A stretch of DNA of 27,527 nucleotides from a bacterium (GTDB lineage Bacteria > Bacillota > Clostridia > Christensenellales > UBA1242): assembly GCA_024692805.1 (NCBI GenBank), contig JAILMD010000061.1, positions 1 through 27,527 on the forward strand, given 5' to 3'. Of the stretch, positions 1 through 6,094 are shown piece after piece. Below the pieces are notes generated by a model. It saw nothing but the letters and a program-made list of their open reading frames with translations. It was not told the DNA's origin and ran no database searches. The first letter of the stretch is position 1. Every line of letters begins with the position of its first letter. Made by a program: the position numbers and the translations under genes.

Positions 1-1
1 T

Positions 2-142
2 GTTCACATCGCTTTAAGAAAGGAATATTCCAATGTTAGCGGAGGATTTTATTTTGATAATAAAATTATGCCAATTCCAAAGGTTTTTTATAATAAAAAG
101 TTTAAGGAATTGGCAGATAAGTTTTCATTATCTAAATTGTAA
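2..142 (+). CDS. C-terminal fragment of a probable short-chain dehydrogenase/reductase
   Basis: Only the last 46 codons are inside the window, ending at TAA 140-142. The tail reads ...NVSGGFYFDNKIM... and finishes with a helix-like ELADKFSLSKL. This resembles the C-terminus of retinol-dehydrogenase-like SDR proteins, where an SGxYF segment precedes a final amphipathic helix. The catalytic Tyr-x3-Lys and the Rossmann glycine motif lie upstream and cannot be checked, so the family assignment is tentative. The last codons and the stop sit inside the left arm of a terminator hairpin, so transcription of this gene ends here and argS begins a new unit. Confidence 0.45.
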   Translation, partial: VHIALRKEYSNVSGGFYFDNKIMPIPKVFYNKKFKELADKFSLSKL

Positions 143-169
143 ACTTTGGGTTTACAATTTATTTTTTTT
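134..169 (+). terminator. Rho-independent terminator of the upstream SDR-like gene
   Basis: An 11-bp perfect stem pairs 134-144 (AAATTGTAAAC) with 150-160 (GTTTACAATTT). The loop is 5 nt and the stem is followed by A plus a run of eight T. The stop codon of the upstream gene is within the left arm. Confidence 0.85.
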
Positions 170-179
170 ATGATAAAAT
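151..179 (+). promoter_or_regulatory. Sigma-A-type promoter for argS
   Basis: TTTACA (151-156), a 17-nt spacer and TAAAAT (174-179), with an extended TGA just before the -10 hexamer. The -35 lies in the right arm of the preceding terminator. The predicted start of transcription, about 186, leaves a leader of roughly 13 nt that begins at the GGAGA ribosome-binding site. Confidence 0.6.
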
Positions 180-198
180 ACATTCGGAGAAAACTTTA

Positions 199-1959
199 AT
201 GGTAAAAGAAGAAATTAGTAAGATCTTAGAAGCCGCAATAAAGAAAAGTGGGTTTTGCGCTAGTGACAACCTTGTTTCTTTTTCAAACAAGCCTGAAACT
301 AGCGATTATCAGTCAAACATTTGCTTTACACTAAGTAAGGAAACAGGCATTAACCCTAAAGAAATTGCTGAAACTATTATTTCTAACATAAACTCAAGTG
401 ATTATGAGTTTAGTTTTTGTGCGCCTGGTTTTATTAATGTTAAATTAACCGATAAAAAGTTTTCTGATGCTGCTAATTCGATTTTAAAATCTAAAAATCT
501 TGGTATTGAAAAAACTGACAAAGGTGAAGTTATCTTTCTTGATTATGGTGGTGCTAATGTTGCTAAAGAGCTTCATGTTGGTCACCTTAGAAGCCCAATA
601 ATTGGCGAAGCAATCAAAAGGCTTTATAATCTTTTTGGTGCTAAAACAATTAGTGATACTCACCTTGGTGATTGGGGGCTTCAAATGGGCTTAACAATCG
701 CTCAGCTTGAAGATGATGGTTACCTTGATTATTATTTTAAAGGCAAGGGAAATAAACCAAAAATAACTCTTGAAATGCTTAATGAAGAATATCCTAAAGC
801 AAGCTTAAGAAAGAAAACTGACGAAGCCTTTAGAATTAAAGCCGATAACTATACTCTTTGGCTTCAACAACGAAAAGAGCCTTACCTTTCAGTTTGGAAA
901 GATATGAGGGAAGTTAGCGTCAAAACAATCGAAAAGAACTATGCTAACCTTAATATAACTTTTGATCTTTGGAAAGGTGAAAGTTCTGTTTCTAATGAAG
1001 ACATTAAAAAGACTATTGATATCTTTAAAAAGAAAGGGCTAGCAAGGGTTAGCGAAGGCGCATTGGTTGTTGACGTTGCGCGTGAGGGCGAAAACATTCC
1101 AATTCCTAAAAAGAACGAAAGTGACCCTCAACTTTATCGTAACCCAATGCCACCAGCAATTATTGAAAAGCATAATGGTGGCGAATTATATATGACAACT
1201 GACCTTGCAACGCTTGTTGAAAGAAACAAAGATTATAAACCAAATAAAGTTATCTACGTTACTGATAGTCGTCAAAAAGAACATTTTACTAAACTATTTA
1301 GGTGCGCTAAACTTGCATCAATCAGCCCAGAAAATCAAGAGCTAATTCACGTTGGTTTTGGAACTATGAACGGCAAAGATGGCAAGCCTTTTAAAACAAG
1401 ATCAGGCGACACTATTAAACTAGAAGACGTAACTAACCTAATAAGCGAAAAAGCCCAAGAAAAATTAACTGCTAACGGGTTAGGTAATGACCCTAAACTT
1501 GCGCTCAAAATTGGGGTTGCGGCTCTTAAATTTGGTGATCTTTCAAATGATGTTAGTAAAGACTATGTTTTAGACATTGATAGGTTTGCTGCTTTTGAAG
1601 GAAAAACCGGACCATATATTCAATACACAATCGCAAGAATTAACAGCTTACTTAATAAAGCTGGTGATTTTGATGATAAAATTTCAGTAAGTTTGATTGA
1701 AGAAAAAACAATAATTATGAACGTTTTAAAACTTATTGAAAGCTTTAGAATTTCACTAACTAATTTGAGTCTTGTTTCGCTTTGTAACGCAACGTTTGCT
1801 CTCGCTCAAAGTTATTCAACTTTCTATAATAACGTTAAGATTTTAAGTGAGAAAGATTGTGCTAAGAAAAATAGTTATCTTGGGCTTTCAAAACTAGTTA
1901 AAAATGCACTTTCCCTTGCGCTTGAAACTCTTGCTATTGACGTTTTGGAGAAAATGTAA
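199..1959 (+). CDS. argS: Arginyl-tRNA synthetase (ArgRS)
   Basis: Class I aminoacyl-tRNA synthetase that charges tRNA-Arg with arginine using ATP in the cytoplasm. At 586 residues it has the usual family length. The N-terminal additional domain covers about residues 1-105. The class I HIGH signature appears as HVGH at 126-129, preceded by GGANVAKEL. The region SDTHLGDWGLQMG follows. The second signature is the ArgRS-type loop GKPFKTRSGD near residue 395 instead of a classical KMSK. The DALR anticodon-binding domain fills about 455-586. The ATG at 199 follows GGAGA at 186-190. It is first in an apparent operon with queH, whose ATG is 1 nt past this stop. Identification is secure. Confidence 0.97.
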   Translation: MVKEEISKILEAAIKKSGFCASDNLVSFSNKPETSDYQSNICFTLSKETGINPKEIAETIISNINSSDYEFSFCAPGFINVKLTDKKFSDAANSILKSKNLGIEKTDKGEVIFLDYGGANVAKELHVGHLRSPIIGEAIKRLYNLFGAKTISDTHLGDWGLQMGLTIAQLEDDGYLDYYFKGKGNKPKITLEMLNEEYPKASLRKKTDEAFRIKADNYTLWLQQRKEPYLSVWKDMREVSVKTIEKNYANLNITFDLWKGESSVSNEDIKKTIDIFKKKGLARVSEGALVVDVAREGENIPIPKKNESDPQLYRNPMPPAIIEKHNGGELYMTTDLATLVERNKDYKPNKVIYVTDSRQKEHFTKLFRCAKLASISPENQELIHVGFGTMNGKDGKPFKTRSGDTIKLEDVTNLISEKAQEKLTANGLGNDPKLALKIGVAALKFGDLSNDVSKDYVLDIDRFAAFEGKTGPYIQYTIARINSLLNKAGDFDDKISVSLIEEKTIIMNVLKLIESFRISLTNLSLVSLCNATFALAQSYSTFYNNVKILSEKDCAKKNSYLGLSKLVKNALSLALETLAIDVLEKM

Positions 1960-1960
1960 A

Positions 1961-2509
1961 ATGAAAAGATTATTGCTTCATAGTTGTTGCGGACCTTGTT
2001 CAACAGCGGTTATTGATAAACTGCTCAAAGAAACTGATTACCTTATTGACGTTTATTATTATAATCCTAATATTCATCCTGAAGCGGAATATATAAAGAG
2101 AAAAGGCGAGCAGATTAAATTTATAAAACTCTTAAACAATGATAGGGTTGGCTTTATTGATGCTGATTATGACCCTGATAATTATTTTAAACAAACGAAA
2201 GGTCTTGAAAGCGAAAGAGAAGGCGGCGAGCGCTGCTCAATCTGCTTTGATTTAAGGTTAAGAAAAACTGCTGACCATGCTAAAACTAATGGCTATGATA
2301 TTTTTGGAACAACATTAACCGTTTCGCCTCATAAAAATGCAGTGGTTATTAACCAAATAGGGCAAAAAATAAGCAAAAATGTTGGAATTGAATACCTTGT
2401 TGCTGATTTTAAAAAACAAGACGGCTTTAAAAAGAGCATAACTCTTGCTAAAGATTATGGGCTTTATCGCCAAAACTATTGTGGCTGCGTTTATTCAATT
2501 AATAGCTAA
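1961..2509 (+). CDS. queH: Epoxyqueuosine reductase QueH (DUF208 type)
   Basis: Catalyses the last step of queuosine synthesis, reducing epoxyqueuosine in tRNA to queuosine; it is the non-orthologous replacement of QueG. The 182-residue protein has the full QueH cysteine set: C9, C10 and C13 in HSCCGPC, C92 and C95 in RCSIC, and C174 and C176 in YCGC. In characterised QueH these ligate an iron-sulfur cluster and a nearby metal. An in-frame ATG at 1904 would add 19 residues overlapping argS; I prefer ATG 1961 because TTGGAG at 1945-1950 is well spaced and the family starts right before the first cysteines. The pathway partners queA and tgt lie about 18 kb downstream in another operon. Confidence 0.93.
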   Translation: MKRLLLHSCCGPCSTAVIDKLLKETDYLIDVYYYNPNIHPEAEYIKRKGEQIKFIKLLNNDRVGFIDADYDPDNYFKQTKGLESEREGGERCSICFDLRLRKTADHAKTNGYDIFGTTLTVSPHKNAVVINQIGQKISKNVGIEYLVADFKKQDGFKKSITLAKDYGLYRQNYCGCVYSINS

Positions 2510-2520
2510 AGGAGAAAAAT

Positions 2521-4005
2521 ATGAATTATCTAAATTTTGTAAGAGAGATAAAGAAAGAAAATCCTGTATTAAGAATAAATGATGAATTATGTGTAGAGAA
2601 AATGTATTTTTATAAAGAAACATTAAAACTATCCGATGACGAACTAGCGAAGATGATAAAAACTTTTCCACATTTGCTCGATTATGATATCTTAAGCAAA
2701 AACGAAACTTCAGTAAAAAGCAAGTTAAGGTTTTACAAAGAAACATTAAAACTATCCGATGTCGAACTAGTGAAGATGATAAAAACTAAGCCAGCATTGC
2801 TCGGCCTGGATATCCTAAGTGAAAACGAAACCTCAGTAAAAAGCAAGTTGAGGTTTTACAAAGAAACATTGAAACTATCCGATGACGAACTAATAAAGAT
2901 GATAAAAACTTTTCCACATTTGCTCGGCCTGGATATCCTAAGTGAAAACGAAGCTTCAGTAAAAAACAAGTTGAGATTTTATAAAGAAACATTAAAATTA
3001 ACTGATGAAGAACTAATAAAGATGATAAAAACTTTTCCACATTTGCTCGATTATGATATCCTAAGTGAAAACGAAACCTCAGTAAAAAGCAAGTTAAGGT
3101 TTTATAAAGAAACATTAAAACTAACTGATGACGAACTAGCAAAGATGATAAAAACTAAGCCAGCATTGCTCGGCATGGATATCTTAAGTGAAAACGAAAC
3201 GTCAGTAAAAAGCAAGTTGAGGTTTTATAAAGAAACATTAAAACTATCCGATGTCGAACTAGCAAAGATGATAAAAACTAATCCAGCATTACTCAGCCTG
3301 GATATCTTAAGTGAAAACGAAACCTCAGTAAAAAGCAAGTTGAGGTTTTATAAAGAAACATTAAAATTAACTGATGAAGAACTAATAAAGATGATAAAAG
3401 TTCTTCCAGCATTGCTCGGTTATGATACCTTAAGTGAAAACAAAACGTCAGTAAAAAGCAAGTTAAGGTTTTACAAAGAAACATTAAAACTATCCGATGT
3501 CGAACTAGCAAAGATGATTAAAACTTTTCCAGCATTACTCAGCCTGGATACCTTAAGTGAAAACGAAACCTCAGTAAAAAGCAAGTTAAAATATTTAAAA
3601 TCTTTAAACGTAACAACGGAGCAAATTGTAGATAATCCTATTCTATTAAGTCATCCATCATTAAGAATAAGATTTAGATATGCAATTATTTCTCAAATAG
3701 CAAGTGATGATGACATATTTAATAGTAGAGTTCTAATGTCTTCAGAACAAAATATTTATTCTAGATATAAATACTTTGACGGAAGATTAAAAGGGAAAAT
3801 TCGTTTATCTCATTTAATTGCCGGTCAAAAAGTGATTGAGAAACGATTTGGAGTAACTCAGGAAGAGTTAAACAATTTATTTCCGTTAACGCCCAATGCA
3901 GTTGAAGAAGTTTTGAAAAGTTATGAAGAGAATAAAGGCAAGAAATTAGAATTAGATGAAAAAGAAATGCAAGCCATTTTAAAGGTAGGGAATAAAAATG
4001 GATAA
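2521..4005 (+). CDS. mTERF-like tandem-repeat protein with eight near-identical 41-residue units
   Basis: A 494-residue protein with no signal peptide or membrane segment. Residues 1-24 are a unique lead-in. Residues 25-352 are eight units of exactly 41 residues, each reading roughly KLRFYKETLKLSD-EL-KMIK--P-LL followed by a D-LSENETSV linker. Residues 353-494 are a diverged tail (KYLKSLNVTTEQIVDNP..., later GVTQEELNNLFP). The unit pattern, a helix, then D/E-E-L, then a second helix, a conserved Pro and LL, fits the mTERF motif of alpha-helical nucleic-acid-binding solenoids best known from mitochondria and plastids. The fold assignment is inference from pattern; binding of DNA or RNA is a family expectation, not shown here. 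ATG 2521 has AAAGGAG 11 nt after queH, so it is probably co-transcribed with argS-queH. Leucine codons are mostly TTA, CTA, TTG and CTC with few CTT, unlike the neighbours, suggesting acquisition. Function unknown. Confidence 0.75.
   Translation: MNYLNFVREIKKENPVLRINDELCVEKMYFYKETLKLSDDELAKMIKTFPHLLDYDILSKNETSVKSKLRFYKETLKLSDVELVKMIKTKPALLGLDILSENETSVKSKLRFYKETLKLSDDELIKMIKTFPHLLGLDILSENEASVKNKLRFYKETLKLTDEELIKMIKTFPHLLDYDILSENETSVKSKLRFYKETLKLTDDELAKMIKTKPALLGMDILSENETSVKSKLRFYKETLKLSDVELAKMIKTNPALLSLDILSENETSVKSKLRFYKETLKLTDEELIKMIKVLPALLGYDTLSENKTSVKSKLRFYKETLKLSDVELAKMIKTFPALLSLDTLSENETSVKSKLKYLKSLNVTTEQIVDNPILLSHPSLRIRFRYAIISQIASDDDIFNSRVLMSSEQNIYSRYKYFDGRLKGKIRLSHLIAGQKVIEKRFGVTQEELNNLFPLTPNAVEEVLKSYEENKGKKLELDEKEMQAILKVGNKNG
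2593..3576 (+). repeat. Eight tandem 123-bp units coding for mTERF-like repeats
   Basis: The array is exactly 8 x 123 bp and in frame, so unit gain or loss keeps the reading frame. Units begin at 2593, 2716, 2839, 2962, 3085, 3208, 3331 and 3454. They match at most positions, silent sites included. Differences fall in shared blocks: units 1, 3 and 4 carry TTTCCACATTTGCTC, while units 2 and 5 carry AAGCCAGCATTGCTC. Units 4 and 7 share AAATTAACTGATGAAGAAC. This block-wise sharing indicates recombination or gene conversion between units. Minus-strand open frames in this interval are by-products of the repeat. Confidence 0.95.
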
Positions 4006-4279
4006 ACAAATTTATGAATTATTAAAAGATGTTGGGCTAATGGAAGAAGAAGTTGAAAGAGCTTTTGAAATTTGTCCGGGGTTAAATATTGTTGATTTAG
4101 ATAAGGCTTCAAAATGTATTATAACTTTAATTAAAAATGGATATCCAGAAGCTGATATTGCTATTCTTTTAGCAGTTAACCCTGCAATTTTGATGTATGA
4201 ACCACAAGTATTAAATAAAAAATTAAAAGAACTTGGCGATATTGAAACAAAATTAAAAGATGACCCATTTATCATTTAA
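3998..4279 (+). CDS. Small mTERF-like two-motif protein
   Basis: A 93-residue protein whose ATG overlaps the end of the large repeat gene by 8 nt, with AGGTAGGG at 3983-3990, so the two are very probably translationally coupled. It contains two diverged copies of the same helix-helix-Pro pattern: about residues 8-44 (LLKDVGLMEEEVERAF...CPGL) and about 44-81 (LIKNGYPEADIAILLAVNPAIL). This is the mTERF-like spacing of a G/LxxxE/D start, a hydrophobic helix, N/C-P and a hydrophobic stretch. It is not a repeat-unit copy at sequence level but looks like the same fold family. It may be a partner or a separated C-terminal module of the larger protein. Function unknown. A terminator follows directly. 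Confidence 0.65.
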   Translation: MDKQIYELLKDVGLMEEEVERAFEICPGLNIVDLDKASKCIITLIKNGYPEADIAILLAVNPAILMYEPQVLNKKLKELGDIETKLKDDPFII

Positions 4280-4283
4280 TAAG

Positions 4284-4311
4284 AAAAAGCAGGCAAATAG
4301 CCTGTTTTTTT
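4284..4311 (+). terminator. Rho-independent terminator of the argS-queH-mTERF-like operon
   Basis: CAGGC (4290-4294), loop AAATA and GCCTG (4300-4304), extended by A-T pairs from the upstream A-run, followed by seven T. It lies a few nt past the stop of the 93-residue gene. Confidence 0.85.
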
Positions 4312-4343
4312 CTTGCAAAAATTTGATTATAATAGGTTTTTTC

Positions 4344-4372
4344 TTTGCTTTTATTATTATTTAATATATAAT
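4344..4372 (+). promoter_or_regulatory. Candidate promoter for plsX
   Basis: TATAAT at 4367-4372 with a weak -35 (TTTGCT, 4344-4349) at 17 nt. Another perfect TATAAT at 4328-4333 has only a T-run at the -35 distance. A promoter is expected between the terminator and plsX, but which -10 is used is unclear. Confidence 0.4.
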
Positions 4373-4406
4373 ATAAATGTAATAAACTAACTTTAAGGAG
4401 AATCTG

Positions 4407-5429
4407 ATGAAAATTATTATTGATGCCTTTGGTGGTGATAACGCGCCAAAAGAGATAGTTAAAGGTGCTGTTACAAGCGTTAATTTAATAGATGACGTAA
4501 CTATTGCTTTAACCGGCAGAAAAGACGTTATTGAAAAAGAATTAGCTGAAATTGGGTATAAAGGGGATAGAATTGAAATTATTGACGCCCCTGAGGTTAT
4601 AACTTGCGAAGATTCGCCAACTCTTGCTATTAGGCAAAAGAAAAATAGTTCGCTTGTTGTTGGGCTTGACACATTAAGTGCTGACGACAGTTATGATGCT
4701 TTTATCAGTTGCGGAAGCACAGGGGCTGTTTTAGCCGGAGCGTTATTTAGAGTTGGAAGAATTCCTGGCGTTTTAAGACCAGCATTATGCCCAATGCTTC
4801 CAAACTCTAAGGGCGGGAGAACTTTGATTATTGATAGCGGGGCTAACGTTGATTGTAAGCCTGAATATCTAGTTCAATTTGCAGTTATGGGAAGTGCTTA
4901 TCTTAAAGCAACTTACGGAGTTGAAAACCCAAGAGTTGCGCTTATGAACGTTGGAACAGAAGATGAAAAGGGAAACGATTTAACCCATGCCGTTTTTGAA
5001 GAGCTTAAACAGATGCCTCAAATTAACTTCGTTGGAAATATGGAAGCAAGGGAAATGCTAAGCGGTGATTATGACGTTGTTGTTTGTGATGGCTTTGTTG
5101 GAAACGTTGCCCTTAAATCAACTGAGGGCGCTGTTGGCTTTATTTTAAATGCCCTTAAATCAACAATAAAAAATGGTGGTTTAATGGGGAAACTTGGAGC
5201 GCTTTTAATGAAGAAAAATTTTAAAAAGATGGCGCTTGACCTTGATTATACCCAACTTGGTGGTTCTCCATTTTTGGGGGTTAAAAAATTAGTTATTAAA
5301 TCTCATGGTTCAAGCAAGGCTAAAACAATTTATTCTTGCGTAAGACAAGCATATAAGTTATATCAGAACAAAACTATGGAAAAAATTAAAGAGAGTATTG
5401 ATAGTTTAGGAGAAGATAGTGAAAAATAA
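4407..5429 (+). CDS. plsX: Phosphate acyltransferase PlsX
   Basis: Makes acyl-phosphate from acyl-ACP and phosphate, the donor used by PlsY for the first acylation of glycerol-3-phosphate; a peripheral membrane enzyme of phospholipid synthesis. The 340 residues match the family. The N-terminus IIIDAFGGDNAPKEI is the characteristic start, and DSGANVDCKPEYLVQFAVMG and CDGFVGNVALKSTEG are conserved PlsX segments. The ATG at 4407 follows AAGGAG at 4395-4400. It starts the plsX-rnc-smc-ftsY run. Firmicutes usually carry acpP, and often fabD/fabG, between plsX and rnc; here plsX overlaps rnc directly by 11 nt. Confidence 0.96.
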   Translation: MKIIIDAFGGDNAPKEIVKGAVTSVNLIDDVTIALTGRKDVIEKELAEIGYKGDRIEIIDAPEVITCEDSPTLAIRQKKNSSLVVGLDTLSADDSYDAFISCGSTGAVLAGALFRVGRIPGVLRPALCPMLPNSKGGRTLIIDSGANVDCKPEYLVQFAVMGSAYLKATYGVENPRVALMNVGTEDEKGNDLTHAVFEELKQMPQINFVGNMEAREMLSGDYDVVVCDGFVGNVALKSTEGAVGFILNALKSTIKNGGLMGKLGALLMKKNFKKMALDLDYTQLGGSPFLGVKKLVIKSHGSSKAKTIYSCVRQAYKLYQNKTMEKIKESIDSLGEDSEK

Positions 5430-6093
5430 TTTTAACTTTAATGAAGTTAAAAGCAAACTTGGGGTTAACGTTAAAAGTGAAAAGTTATTAAAAACGGCTT
5501 TTACTCATTCAAGTTTTGCTAACGAGAATAAGGTTGAAAGCAATGAAAGGCTTGAGTTTCTTGGCGATAGTGTTTTAGGGTTTATTGTTACTGAAAAGAT
5601 TTATAAGAAAACGCATTTAAACGAAGGTAACCTTTCAAAACTTAGAGCGCTTTTAGTTAGCGAAAAACCTTTAGCCGATGTCATTGATAAACTTGACCTT
5701 GAAAGATATATGTTAAAGGGCGTTGGCGAAACTAAAAACAAGGTTATCTCAAACGCAATAAAATGTGACCTTTATGAAGCAATCGTTGGCGCACTTTACC
5801 TTGACTCAGGAATTAGCTTAGCAAATGAGTTTGTTGAAAAAACGTTAAACAAAAATTTTGAAGAATTAGCAAAACTTAATGATTATGAAGACGCTAAAAC
5901 AAAACTTCAAGAAACATTACCTTATAAAAACATTAAATATTTTGCAACGAAAAAAGGTGATGAGTTTAACCCGGTTTACTTTGTTGAAGTTAAAATAAAT
6001 AATGTTGTTTGCGGAACAGGTGAGGCAACAAGTAAGAGAGCAGCAGAACAACTAGCAGCAAATGTTGCACTAAAGAAATTAAAGGAAAAATAA
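5419..6093 (+). CDS. rnc: Ribonuclease III
   Basis: Double-strand-specific endoribonuclease that processes rRNA precursors and structured mRNAs. The 224 residues hold the RNase III signature ERLEFLGDSVL at 43-53, with catalytic-site acids E46 and D50, and D117/E120 in CDLYEAIVGALYLDSG. A C-terminal double-stranded-RNA-binding domain spans about 155-222 (TSKRAAEQLAANVALKKL). It starts at GTG 5419 inside the end of plsX; AGGAG at 5408-5412 is correctly spaced and supports GTG as the start. The plsX overlap implies coupled translation, and smc starts 1 nt after the stop. Confidence 0.96.
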   Translation: MKNNFNFNEVKSKLGVNVKSEKLLKTAFTHSSFANENKVESNERLEFLGDSVLGFIVTEKIYKKTHLNEGNLSKLRALLVSEKPLADVIDKLDLERYMLKGVGETKNKVISNAIKCDLYEAIVGALYLDSGISLANEFVEKTLNKNFEELAKLNDYEDAKTKLQETLPYKNIKYFATKKGDEFNPVYFVEVKINNVVCGTGEATSKRAAEQLAANVALKKLKEK

Positions 6094-6094
6094 G

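Noticed and set aside
1904..1960. Upstream start of queH adding 19 residues
   Set aside because: It overlaps argS, has no suitable ribosome-binding site, and the family begins just before the first Cys motif; ATG 1961 is favoured.
2495..3511. Open frames on the minus strand across the 123-bp repeats
   Set aside because: They repeat with the same period as the + strand gene, have no ribosome-binding sites and encode low-complexity sequence; they are shadows of the repeat.
2593..3576. CRISPR-like or TALE-like array
   Set aside because: Units are contiguous 123-bp coding repeats without spacers, and the 41-residue unit lacks the TALE 34-residue pattern; the mTERF-like motif fits better.
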